This document shows, one piece after another, positions 1-9,561 of a stretch of 15,139 nt of DNA. The notes beneath the pieces were generated by a model. That model did not search any database and had not been told where the DNA came from. It saw nothing but the letters and a program-made list of their open reading frames with translations. The DNA lies in the NCBI GenBank assembly GCA_017885365.1, contig JAFNGD010000437.1, positions 1 through 15,139 on the forward strand. The letters run 5' to 3'. How positions within the stretch are numbered: position 1 is the first letter of the stretch; the number at the start of each line of letters is the position of its first letter. A program made the translations under genes and the position numbers. The DNA comes from Nitrospirota bacterium. GTDB taxonomy: Bacteria; Nitrospirota; UBA9217.

Positions 1-237
1 AAACGAGGGGACCTTCATGCACGGCGGCAGGCCATGAGCTTCATCCAGGACGAGGCGGTGGTCAGGGGATTGTTCGCCGATATCGCCCCCCGGTTTGCTG
101 CCCGGAACGGCGGATATACCAGGATCGTTCCTACCCGCCAGCGGATGGGTGATGCCGCTCCCATGGCGGTGATCGAACTGGTGGAGCGCCAGAAGAAAGA
201 GGCGGCGCCCAAGGCTGAGGCGAAGCACAAGGCATAG
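1..237 (+). CDS. rplQ: 50S ribosomal protein L17, C-terminal part (5' end outside window)
   Basis: L17 is a component of the large ribosomal subunit near the peptide exit tunnel. Frame 1 is open from the first base and encodes 78 residues ending at TAG 235-237. It reads [14 protein letters not shown] at the window edge and then has the L17 signature [18 protein letters not shown] and [12 protein letters not shown], which form the conserved C-terminal core. A short charged Lys/Ala/Glu tail follows. The internal ATG at base 34 is not the start, because recognisable L17 sequence continues upstream of it. L17 is normally the last gene of the ribosomal alpha operon (rpsM-rpsK-rpsD-rpoA-rplQ), which fits the terminator about 80 bases downstream. 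The identification is secure; only the N-terminal third to half is missing. Confidence 0.96.
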   Translation, partial: KRGDLHARRQAMSFIQDEAVVRGLFADIAPRFAARNGGYTRIVPTRQRMGDAAPMAVIELVERQKKEAAPKAEAKHKA

Positions 238-314
238 TCGACGGGCTGCAGGGCGGGACGTACGCGAGCAGTCTCATCGCGGTCCGACTGACCGGCAGCA
301 AGAATACATGGTCC

Positions 315-346
315 AAGGCAAGGGGTTGATTCCCCTTGCCTTTTTT
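315..346 (+). terminator. Intrinsic terminator of the rplQ operon
   Basis: An 11-bp perfect stem (315-325 with 332-342) closes a 6-base loop TTGATT. The 3' arm runs into a T tract at 341-346. It ends the ribosomal operon and separates it from the signalling operon. Confidence 0.9.
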
Positions 347-347
347 A

Positions 348-376
348 TTGCGTTTACAGTGGGTGACGGTTATGAT
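348..376 (+). promoter_or_regulatory. Candidate sigma70-type promoter of the signalling operon
   Basis: TTGCGT at 348-353 (-35-like) and TATGAT at 371-376 (-10-like) are 17 bases apart, directly after the rplQ terminator. Transcription would start near 383, almost on top of the candidate start codons at 382, 385 and 391, so the transcript would be leaderless or nearly so. The -35 match is poor. An alternative pairing is TTTACA (353-358) with GATACT (374-379) at 15 bases. Confidence 0.35.
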
Positions 377-384
377 ACTATTTG

Positions 385-2496
385 ATGACCATGACGCATG
401 ATTCTCAGCCAAAGGCCGTGCAAACCGTCGCACGAAATGTCGCGGACCGGTTAAAGAAGGTCACGTTGCTCTGGTGGGGCGGAATCGGATGCAGGGTCGC
501 ATTCCTCATGTCGCTCGCGATCGTTCTGGTATCGATAGTGGTCGGTTTCTTCCTCCTCTCGGAAGGAAAACGAGCCGAGGAACGGGAACTGCGCAGCAGG
601 GCATACTATATCGGCAGCTATTTTTCCGCTCTCGCCATCGATGATATCATCACTGAGAACCGCTACGAGCTCTACCGTAAACTGACCCCTGCCTTTCTCG
701 CACAGGAACATTCCCCCCACGATCGTGATCTTCTCTACCTCATTGTCTATGACCGCACTGGGAACGTCCTGACGGGAAAGACCCCCAACGGGGTCGTCAA
801 CATCCTGGATGGGGAAGGCCGCCCGGACGGAAGTGCCGCCGACGGGTTTTGGGCCCCTCTCGACGAGAAGTTGTTCAGGAGTGCCGAACCGGTCTTCGTA
901 CCGTCGTCCGGAGACAACTATCAGCTTACCCTGCCGGTCCTCGTCGATGGCACCCGGGTGGGATTCGTGAGGGTCGGCATCTCGAACCGTCAGTTCCCGC
1001 CATCGGGCGGTGAATTCTCGCGAAAGGCGATCATCGTCGTTGCCGTCATCCTGCTCCTGGGCCTGGCGTTCAGCCAGGTCATCGCGGCCGGCATCATCAA
1101 GCCGATCGCGAGGCTGAGCGCCGCTGTTGATGAGCTCGGCAGACAGAACTGGAAAACACCCATTCCCATTCGGGGAAGGGACGAGCTCAGCCGGCTCGCC
1201 CATGCCTTCAACCAGATGGCGGCTACCCTGAAAGAACGGGAGACGAGCCTTTCCCGGGGCAATCGCGACCTGTTCATCCTGCACACTGCCGGCCTGGACC
1301 TCATGGAGAGCTTGGACCTTGAGGCGCTCCTGGGGAAGATCGCGGCGCGGGCCGAGGACCTGGTGAAGGCGGACACGACTGCGGTCGCTGCGGTGGACCG
1401 TACCACCTTTGCGCTGCAATACCTCGGGGTAACCGGCAGCAAGGCGCATCTTCTGAAGGGTCTGGATATGCCTCTCGAGGCGGGGGGGATCTACAACTGG
1501 ACAGCAAGCTATGGCATCCCGCTTTTGATCCAGGACGCGCAAGCGGACTTCCGGCTCGATCCCGTCCAGATGCGGTCGCTGGGCATCAGATCGCTCATCA
1601 CGGTTCCGCTCTGGTCGTCGAGCACTATGATGGCACTTGTCACGGTGGTGAACAAAAAAGGCGGCGACGCCTTTGATAAACAGGACCTCCGGCTGTTCAC
1701 GGTGTTCGGGAGCCTTGCGGGGGCTGCCTTGCAGAACGCCTTTCTCTATGCCGACCTGAAGCACAAGATCATCGAACTGAACAGCGCCCAGCAGCAGCTT
1801 GTCCATTCCACCAAGATGGCCGCCATCGGCGAGCTCGCAGCGAATGTGGCGCATGAGATCAACAATCCCCTCACCAGTGTTCTGGGATATACGAGCCATC
1901 TGCTCAAGACGCTCGAGGTCAGCGAGGAATCCCGACGAAAGCTCCGCATGATGGAGCAGGAGACCTTGCGGGTCAGAAAGATCATCAGGAACCTCCTGGA
2001 CTTCTCGCGACAGCGGGCGTCCTGGATGCAGCCCGGCGACGTGGTGCAGCCGCTTCGGGAAACGGTCTCGCTCCTGCAAGGCGCCGCTGAGGGCGCTTCG
2101 GTACGCATTATCGAAGACTATCCTGCATCCTCCGTGACCGTGAACATGGACCACAACGAGATCAAACAGGTGTTCATCAATATCATGACCAATGCCATCC
2201 ATGCCATGCCGGAGGGCGGCGAACTCAGGGTCCGGGTGGATGCCGGCCGCGACGGAGAAACAGCGGTCGAGTTCTCCGATACCGGCCATGGCATTCCCGA
2301 GGAGCACTTGAAGAAGATCTTTGACCCGTTCTTCTCCACCAAAGGCAACGGTGACGGAACGGGGCTGGGGCTTTCGATCAGCTATCGCATCATGCAAAGC
2401 CATGGCGGAAGGATCGAGGTGGAGAGCGAAGTCGGTCGCGGCTCCCGCTTCCGCGTCATCCTGCCGTCCCATGAGAACATGGCGGTCCAGGGGTAA
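385..2496 (+). CDS. Membrane sensor histidine kinase (periplasmic sensor-HAMP-GAF-HisKA-HATPase)
   Basis: A transmembrane two-component kinase that would autophosphorylate on His and pass phosphate to a response regulator. Counting from ATG 385 (703 aa), TM1 is about 37-58, followed by a ~150-residue periplasmic domain that looks PAS/Cache-like. TM2 is about 213-235, HAMP 236-288 and a GAF domain about 295-454. The HisKA H-box is ELAANVAHEINNPLT with phospho-acceptor His490. The HATPase_c domain has the N box at 591-605, G1 DTGHGIP at 632-638 and G2 GTGLGL at 658-663. No receiver is fused. The start is uncertain: TTG 382, ATG 385 and ATG 391 are in frame, and none has a convincing ribosome binding site. 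It is first of six co-directional genes, 7 bases before the PhnD-like gene, and its DHp and ATPase regions closely resemble the third gene's. The ligand is unknown. Confidence 0.93.
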   Translation: MTMTHDSQPKAVQTVARNVADRLKKVTLLWWGGIGCRVAFLMSLAIVLVSIVVGFFLLSEGKRAEERELRSRAYYIGSYFSALAIDDIITENRYELYRKLTPAFLAQEHSPHDRDLLYLIVYDRTGNVLTGKTPNGVVNILDGEGRPDGSAADGFWAPLDEKLFRSAEPVFVPSSGDNYQLTLPVLVDGTRVGFVRVGISNRQFPPSGGEFSRKAIIVVAVILLLGLAFSQVIAAGIIKPIARLSAAVDELGRQNWKTPIPIRGRDELSRLAHAFNQMAATLKERETSLSRGNRDLFILHTAGLDLMESLDLEALLGKIAARAEDLVKADTTAVAAVDRTTFALQYLGVTGSKAHLLKGLDMPLEAGGIYNWTASYGIPLLIQDAQADFRLDPVQMRSLGIRSLITVPLWSSSTMMALVTVVNKKGGDAFDKQDLRLFTVFGSLAGAALQNAFLYADLKHKIIELNSAQQQLVHSTKMAAIGELAANVAHEINNPLTSVLGYTSHLLKTLEVSEESRRKLRMMEQETLRVRKIIRNLLDFSRQRASWMQPGDVVQPLRETVSLLQGAAEGASVRIIEDYPASSVTVNMDHNEIKQVFINIMTNAIHAMPEGGELRVRVDAGRDGETAVEFSDTGHGIPEEHLKKIFDPFFSTKGNGDGTGLGLSISYRIMQSHGGRIEVESEVGRGSRFRVILPSHENMAVQG

Positions 2497-2503
2497 AACG
2501 GAC

Positions 2504-3460
2504 ATGCATCAGCGTAACAAGGGAAAGAGCACGGTCCGCAGGGCAACTCTGCTCGCAGCAGTCCTGTTCGCCGCGGTCCTGCTGACCTGCGGCTGCACGA
2601 GGCAGAAAGAAGAGCCAGCCGTCCGCAAAGCGTTCGGTCAGCAGGAGCTGTTGATCGGCCTCATCCCGGAGCAGAATATCTTTCGTCAGCGGGAACGCTA
2701 CAATCTGTTGCGGAACTATCTGTCGGGCAAACTGGGCATCGCGGTCAACTTCACGAGTTTGAGCCGGTACGGGAACATCATCGAGCGGTTCACCGCCGAG
2801 AAGATGGACGGCGCGTTCTTCGGCAGCTTCACCTACGGTCTGGCGCACTGGCAGCTGGGCGTGGAGCCGCTCGCCCGTCCGGTCAACTTTGACGGGACCT
2901 CGACCTATCACGGCTACATCTTTGCCCGGAAGGACAGCGGCATCCGCCGCAGCACGGACATGAAGGGCAAGCGGTTCGCGTTCGTGGAACATGCCACCAC
3001 GGCGGGCTACCTCTTCCCGCTTGCCTTCTTCAAGGCGAGCGGGGTCCCCGATCCCCAGAACTATCTCGGCCAGAGCTTCTTTGCCGGGAGCCACGATGCT
3101 GCGATCCTCGCCGTTCTGAACCGGGAGGCAGATGTCGGCGCGGCAAAGAACACGATCTACGACCAGCTTGCCGCCGAGAACCCCCGGGTCGAACAGGAGC
3201 TGATCATCCTGGCGACATCGGGCGTCGTTCCGCAGAACTGCCTGGCGGTGCGGAAGGACCTCGATCCCGATCTGAAGCGGGAATTAAGGCGCGTCCTCGT
3301 GGACATGGACAAGGATCCCCAAGGTGCCGAGGTCCTGAGGAAGTTCGGCGCCCGCGGCTTCGTCGAGACGACGGACCAGGACTACGTGTATCTCTATTCC
3401 CTTGCGAAGCAAGTGGGCATCAATCTGAAGACATATAACTACAGGAGCAAGGAATGGTGA
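2504..3460 (+). CDS. PhnD-like periplasmic substrate-binding lipoprotein
   Basis: A 318-aa protein of the phosphate/phosphonate (PhnD) type of periplasmic binding proteins. ATG 2504 was chosen because it gives a normal secretion signal (basic start, hydrophobic stretch about 14-28) and has AGGGG at 2489-2493, 10 bases upstream. Upstream in-frame sequence overlaps the kinase gene and looks non-coding. The lipobox is unusual: LLTCGC, so Cys29 or Cys31 would be lipidated. Family-like segments include LLIGLIPEQNIF, MDGAFFGSFTYGL, STYHGYIFARKDSGI (the usual PhnD stretch before the domain hinge) and LNREADVGA. No ABC permease or ATPase gene is nearby. It lies between two membrane kinases with 7-base gaps on each side, so I infer it presents a ligand to one or both. 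The ligand cannot be read from sequence, and phosphonate should not be assumed. Confidence 0.88.
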   Translation: MHQRNKGKSTVRRATLLAAVLFAAVLLTCGCTRQKEEPAVRKAFGQQELLIGLIPEQNIFRQRERYNLLRNYLSGKLGIAVNFTSLSRYGNIIERFTAEKMDGAFFGSFTYGLAHWQLGVEPLARPVNFDGTSTYHGYIFARKDSGIRRSTDMKGKRFAFVEHATTAGYLFPLAFFKASGVPDPQNYLGQSFFAGSHDAAILAVLNREADVGAAKNTIYDQLAAENPRVEQELIILATSGVVPQNCLAVRKDLDPDLKRELRRVLVDMDKDPQGAEVLRKFGARGFVETTDQDYVYLYSLAKQVGINLKTYNYRSKEW

Positions 3461-3467
3461 CCGGGCA

Positions 3468-4931
3468 ATGAAGAAAAGGATCCTCCTGAGCTTCGGCCTG
3501 CTCCTGTCCATCTTCCTCGTCGGCAGCATTGTCGCCGTCCTGTATATCAGCAAGACCGCGACCCGCATGGACAAGCTTATCCTGCTCCACCAGGTCGAGA
3601 TTCTGCGCGAGGACCTGATCATCCATATCCAGCAGGTCCAGTCCCAGATCTCCCACAGCATGGTGCGGAGCGGGGGCGATGTGGACATGCTGGTCACCCA
3701 AGTGCAGGAGATGGACAAGGTGATGAACTCCTGCGTCGGATGCCACCATTCACCGGAGCTGACGCAGGGCCTGATCGCCATGCGCGATATGGCAGACGAT
3801 TACAAGGCCGCCATCAGTCGCCTCGTTACGGAGACCGCGAACCATCAGTATATCGCACGGCTCGAGCAGCGGGCGCAGTATCTGGGCAATGAGCTTGTCA
3901 GCATGACCCAGGGGATGGCGTTCACGGCGAACGTCCGCCTTCAGCAGAAGACCCAGGAGACCATGGCGACCATCCGCGAGATCAAAAGTATCCTGATCGC
4001 CACGCTCCTGTCCGGGTTCCTGCTTGCGCTCGTGATCATGTCCATGCTGGTGCGCGGTCTCCACCGGAGGCTCCAGCGGCTGCTGGATGCCACGCGGCGC
4101 ATCGCCCGGGGGGACCTCCACCACCGGGTCGAGGGAGCCGAGCATGACGGGGAGGAGTTCGGAGAACTCGCCTCTGCCTTCAACACGATGACCCAGAACC
4201 TGCACCGTTCGCAGCGCCAACTCCTGCAGAGCGCGAAGCTCGCTGCGATCGGCGAACTCGCCACCAACATCGCCTATGAGGTCAACAATCCCCTGACCGG
4301 CGTGCTGGGCTACACGGGCCTCCTCCTGAAGTCCGACGACATCCCCGCGGAGAAAAAGGAGCATCTCCGGACCATCGAGCGGGAAACGCTCCGGGCCCGG
4401 GAGATCCTGAAGAACCTGCTGGATTTCTCGCGGCGGAAGCCGCCGCACCTGGTGCGGACGGACATCGCCGGCATCGTCGAGGATACGATCTCCCTGGTCA
4501 AGGGGCAGGCGAAGGTCGCCCATGTCGAGATCAAGACCGAATGCCCCGCAGGACTTCCGCTCGTCGCGGTGGACACCGACGAGATGAAGCAGGTCTTCGT
4601 GAACCTGATCAATAATGCCTTCTTCGCCATGCCGTCGGGCGGCACGCTGACGGTCCGGTGCGGAGCGGAAACGGACGAATCGGGCCGGCAATCGGTCGTG
4701 GTGGGCCTGTCCGACACGGGACACGGCATCCCCGGTGACCATCTGGACAAGATCTTCGATCCTTTCTTCACGACCCGGACGGACGGGGGAGGGACGGGGC
4801 TGGGCCTGTCCATCAGCTTCATGGTCGTTCAGAACCACGGCGGACGCATCGAGGTGGAGAGCACCGTGGGCCAGGGTTCAACGTTCCGGGTGATCCTGCC
4901 CGCTCAGGGAGAGGGTCCCGAAAAGTCGTGA
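3468..4931 (+). CDS. Membrane histidine kinase homologue with c-type heme motif and Tyr in place of the H-box His
   Basis: A 487-aa membrane protein. TM1 is about 6-27. The helical periplasmic sensor (28-173) carries NSCVGCHHSPE, a c-heme attachment motif (Cys89, Cys92, axial His93). TM2 is about 174-195 and HAMP 197-250. A HisKA-like region and an HATPase_c domain follow, with N box 372-384, D416-TGHGIP and GTGLGL 442-447. The H-box reads ELATNIAYEVNNPLT: residue 270 is Tyr (TAT 4275-4277) where the family has the phosphorylated His. The ATP-binding half looks complete, so the protein may bind ATP but not carry phosphate on its own DHp domain. It could phosphorylate or regulate a partner such as the similar kinase at 385-2496. 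The start ATG 3468 lies 7 bases after the lipoprotein stop; CCGGG at 3461-3465 is a weak ribosome binding site. A sequencing error or recent mutation is possible. Confidence 0.92.
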   Translation: MKKRILLSFGLLLSIFLVGSIVAVLYISKTATRMDKLILLHQVEILREDLIIHIQQVQSQISHSMVRSGGDVDMLVTQVQEMDKVMNSCVGCHHSPELTQGLIAMRDMADDYKAAISRLVTETANHQYIARLEQRAQYLGNELVSMTQGMAFTANVRLQQKTQETMATIREIKSILIATLLSGFLLALVIMSMLVRGLHRRLQRLLDATRRIARGDLHHRVEGAEHDGEEFGELASAFNTMTQNLHRSQRQLLQSAKLAAIGELATNIAYEVNNPLTGVLGYTGLLLKSDDIPAEKKEHLRTIERETLRAREILKNLLDFSRRKPPHLVRTDIAGIVEDTISLVKGQAKVAHVEIKTECPAGLPLVAVDTDEMKQVFVNLINNAFFAMPSGGTLTVRCGAETDESGRQSVVVGLSDTGHGIPGDHLDKIFDPFFTTRTDGGGTGLGLSISFMVVQNHGGRIEVESTVGQGSTFRVILPAQGEGPEKS

Positions 4932-4952
4932 GAAGGAAAAGGATGGCATTCC

Positions 4953-6455
4953 ATGGCAGGTGAGCGGATACTGGTTGTTGATGACGAAGAAATGATCCGG
5001 GACCTGTGCGCCCATATCCTCGCAGACGAAGGGTACGGTGTCACGGTGATGCCGAACGGCGAAGCCGCGCTCGCAGAGCTCGGCCGGACCCCGACGGACC
5101 TCCTCATCACGGATATCAAGATGCCGGGCATGGACGGCCTGGAACTCTTTAAGCGCGTCAAAAAAATGAATCCGGACATTGTCACGATCTTCATTACCGG
5201 CCACGGGACCCTCGACACCGCCATCGAGTCCCTCATGCTGGGCGTGGAAGGTTTCGTCCTGAAGCCTTTCACCCAGGAAGAGCTCACCAACGCCGTAGAC
5301 CGCGCGGTGACCCGGTCCCGGCTTCAGAAGGAGAACATCCGGCTCAAGGCGCTCATCCCCCTGTTCGAGATCAGCAAGCTGCTGATCACCGAGATCGATC
5401 TGGCTCACCTGTTCAGGATCATCTCCGAAGTCCTGGTGAAGGAATTTTCGGTGGATCGGGTGTCCCTGATGCTCGTGGACGATGCTACCGGAAGCCTTCT
5501 GATCCGCGCCTCCCACGGTCTGCCTACGGACCTTGCGGTGAAGGCCAGGCGCGGGCCGGGCGAAGGTGTTTCGGGCATCGTGATGAAGCACCGGAAGCCG
5601 GTCATCATCACCAAGGGCAAACGCGACGACCCGGAGGGCATGGCCGCGCTGAACAGGGACAACGCGCCCCTGTCGTCCATGTCCGTACCTCTCATCGGCA
5701 AGGACAAGGTGCTGGGGGTGCTCAACATCAGCAAGTTCACGGACCCCACGTTCACGACCAGCGATCTGCAGATCGTGTCGGTCCTCGCCAGCCAGGTCGT
5801 GGCGACCATGGAGAACGCCTCGCTCTATGAAGGGCTCCGGGAGAGCTATTTCCGGACCGTCCAGGCGCTGGTCGCGGCGGTGGAGGCGAAGGACCCCTAT
5901 ACGCGATGGCATTCGACCAATGTGGCGAAATACGCCGTGGCCATCGCGCGAGACCTGGGCCTCTCGCCCTCGCAACTCGAGGAGATCCATATCGCGGCGA
6001 TCCTGCACGACGTGGGCAAGATCGGCATCAGCGAGCGGATCATCAGCAAGCCCGATCGGCTCAGCCGCGAGGAGTTCGACATCATGAAGGACCACCCGGC
6101 GCACGGGATGAGGATCCTGGAGCCCATTGGTTTTTCGCAGCCCATCATCAGTGCCATCTACCAGCACCACGAGCGCTACGATGGAAAAGGGTATCCCCAG
6201 GGCATCGCGGGCGAGAACATCGCGTTCGCTGCCCGGATCCTGAACGTCGCGGACACCATCGACGCCATGGTATCGGAGCGCCCCTATCGGGGGACGATCT
6301 CGAGCGAAACCGTGCTCCGGGAGCTGGAGCGGGAATCGGGCCTTCAGTTCGATCCCGCGGTTTGTGGGACGGCGCGGAAGCTCATCGAAAAGGGGCTGTT
6401 GAAGCTCGGTATGCATACCTACGCGCAGCATGCCCCTGCGACGGACAGAAAATGA
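4953..6455 (+). CDS. Response regulator REC-GAF-HD-GYP, predicted c-di-GMP phosphodiesterase
   Basis: A 500-aa cytoplasmic regulator. The receiver (4-120) has Asp10/Asp11, phospho-acceptor Asp54 (LLITDIKMPGMDG), Thr82 and Lys104. A GAF domain spans about 137-290. The HD-GYP domain (about 300-490) keeps the expected metal and catalytic residues: His320, His352-Asp353 (HDVGKIGI), Lys356, His381, His405-His406, and GYP at 413-415, followed by NVADTIDAM. This domain family hydrolyses c-di-GMP to pGpG or GMP, so phosphorylation probably controls local c-di-GMP turnover. It starts 21 bases after the heme kinase, with AAGGAAAAGGA upstream (about 4934-4942). Its stop codon overlaps the next start (ATGA). 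The GAF ligand is unknown. Family and likely activity are confident; the cognate kinase is inferred from gene order. Confidence 0.94.
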   Translation: MAGERILVVDDEEMIRDLCAHILADEGYGVTVMPNGEAALAELGRTPTDLLITDIKMPGMDGLELFKRVKKMNPDIVTIFITGHGTLDTAIESLMLGVEGFVLKPFTQEELTNAVDRAVTRSRLQKENIRLKALIPLFEISKLLITEIDLAHLFRIISEVLVKEFSVDRVSLMLVDDATGSLLIRASHGLPTDLAVKARRGPGEGVSGIVMKHRKPVIITKGKRDDPEGMAALNRDNAPLSSMSVPLIGKDKVLGVLNISKFTDPTFTTSDLQIVSVLASQVVATMENASLYEGLRESYFRTVQALVAAVEAKDPYTRWHSTNVAKYAVAIARDLGLSPSQLEEIHIAAILHDVGKIGISERIISKPDRLSREEFDIMKDHPAHGMRILEPIGFSQPIISAIYQHHERYDGKGYPQGIAGENIAFAARILNVADTIDAMVSERPYRGTISSETVLRELERESGLQFDPAVCGTARKLIEKGLLKLGMHTYAQHAPATDRK

Positions 6456-8151
6456 AACGACGATCGATCAGTCATAAGGCATCAGACCCTCCCGCGGCCC
6501 ACCGCGTCGCCGGCCCCGCCCCGGATGTCCAGCCGCCCCTGCGCAAGGAAGGCGGGGCGCTCCTGCGTTCCGACCCGATGACCGGCAGCCCCGATGACGA
6601 GGTCCTTCACCACCTGAGCAGTCTGCTGGACAGCGTCAAGACCGGCATCATCTCCCTCGACGGCGAGGGCAGGATACGGGTGTTCAACGCCGTCGCGGAG
6701 ATGCTCTTCGCCGTCCGCCGCCAGGCGGTGCTCGGTCGTCCCTTCAGCGCCATGGGGAGGATGATCAGCTTCAAGGACCACTCGCTCCAGGCGCTGTGGG
6801 AGCGGCTTGCCGACGCTGTGTGGGCCGCCGGGGCGGCTCTGGACCTGGAGTACGACCTGGCGCTGCCCGCGGGGCAGAGGCGCATCATATCCTACAGCGT
6901 CTATCCGCTGGGGCGCCTGGCATGGTCTGTGGGGCACGGCGTCGTGATCATGCTCGAGGACATCACGCGCAAGAAGGAGATGGAGGATCAGATCACGGAC
7001 GGGCGGAAGCGCCTGCAGGCCGTTTTCGACGGCATCACCGACGGGATCCAGGTGGTGGACCCGGGGTTCAGGATCACCGCCGTGAACAAGTCCATGACCT
7101 ACCTCGTGGGCGGTACCGTCACCCTGGGGAATCTTTGCTACAAGTCCTGCTCTCTCGGCGACGTCCCCTGCGAGGACTGCCCCGCTGAGGAGACCTTCCG
7201 CTCCGGCCAGCCAGCCTCCCTCATTAGGCGGGCCCCCCGCAGGTCCGCCCTGCCGGGAGGCGACGACGCCCGGGTCCTCGAGATAAGCACGTTCCCGCTC
7301 CTGGACCGCGGCGGCAACGTGGTGCAGGTCGTGGAGTACATCAAGGACGTCACGGACCGGATCCGCCTCGCGGAACGCATGGAGCATACGCGCCGCCTTG
7401 CGGAACTGGGAGAGATGGCGGCCCGGGTGGCCCATGAGGTGCGGAACCCCTTGAACGCCATCAACGGTGCGGCGCATTTCCTCGCCACGGAGTACGCGGA
7501 CGATGCAATCATCCAAAAGTTCACCAGCCTGATTAAGCGCCAGTCCGGTCGCGTGGACCAGGTGGCCTCCGACATCCTGTACGCTGCGAAGCCCTTGCGC
7601 CTCACGCGGACCAGCGTGGACGTTGACGCCGTCCTGGACCAGGTGCTTGCCTCGCTCCAGGAAGAGATCCGGGGACAGGGCATTGCGGTGGAGCGGTACG
7701 CCGATCCCGAGCTCCCGAGGCTCCAGGCCGACGAGCTTCAGATCGAACAGGCGCTCACCAATATCATCCGGAACGCCGTGGAGTCCATGCCGCGCGGCGG
7801 CTCGCTCACTATCGGCACGGCGGAGGACGCCGGGGGAGGATGGCTGAGGATCAGTGTGCAGGACACCGGGAGCGGCATCCAGCCCGCGGACCGCGACAAT
7901 ATCTTCCAGGCATTCTACACCACCAAGGCCAGCGGAACGGGTCTCGGCCTTTCCATCGTCGAAGGCGTCCTCAAGAACCACGGGGGCAAGGTGTTCATCG
8001 AGCAGCCCGAAGGGGGCGGCACCCGGGTCGTGCTCTGCCTCCCCGCGCTCGGCAATGCCGGCGCAGCCAGGATGGGCCGCGAGGGTTCGGGGCAGACGTT
8101 GCAGGACAGCCCCCCCGCCACCGGTCCGGAATCATCCCCGCCGAAGATACC

Positions 8152-8155
<4 letters not shown>
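6452..8155 (+). CDS. Soluble PAS-PAS sensor histidine kinase with Cys cluster
   Basis: A 567-aa kinase with no membrane segment, so cytoplasmic. After a Pro/Ala-rich N-terminal tail (1-50) come PAS1 (about 54-172, ending in the typical [11 protein letters not shown]) and PAS2 (about 187-305, ending IKDVTDR). PAS2 contains Cys229, Cys233, Cys240 and Cys243 in the pattern CYKSC-x6-CEDCP. HisKA has His328 ([13 protein letters not shown]). HATPase_c follows with N box about 428-442, DTGSGI 471-476 and GTGLGL 495-500. A 37-residue Pro/Gly/Ser-rich tail ends the protein. ATG 6452 overlaps the HD-GYP stop (ATGA); ATG 6578 is an alternative that removes only the tail. The open frame upstream to 5906 merely reads through the HD-GYP gene in another frame. 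NtrB-like organisation and a 4-base overlap make the downstream NtrC-type protein the probable partner. Confidence 0.92.

Positions 8156-9561
<1,406 letters not shown>

Noticed and set aside
451..2505. 684-codon open frame antisense to the first kinase gene
   Set aside because: It lies wholly opposite a gene with clear kinase motifs, has no recognisable domain and an unnatural composition. Long antisense frames are expected at this GC content.
4878..6431. 517-codon open frame antisense to the HD-GYP gene
   Set aside because: Its product is rich in His/Asp/Arg without family signatures; the plus strand encodes REC-GAF-HD-GYP with all key residues.
5906..6451. Upstream extension of the PAS kinase reading frame
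   Set aside because: It runs in another frame through the HD-GYP domain and has no domain-like sequence. The ATGA overlap at 6452 is a normal operon start.
7840..8151. Upstream extension of the NtrC-type frame
   Set aside because: It overlaps the conserved HATPase region of the kinase in another frame; the receiver starts properly at 8152.
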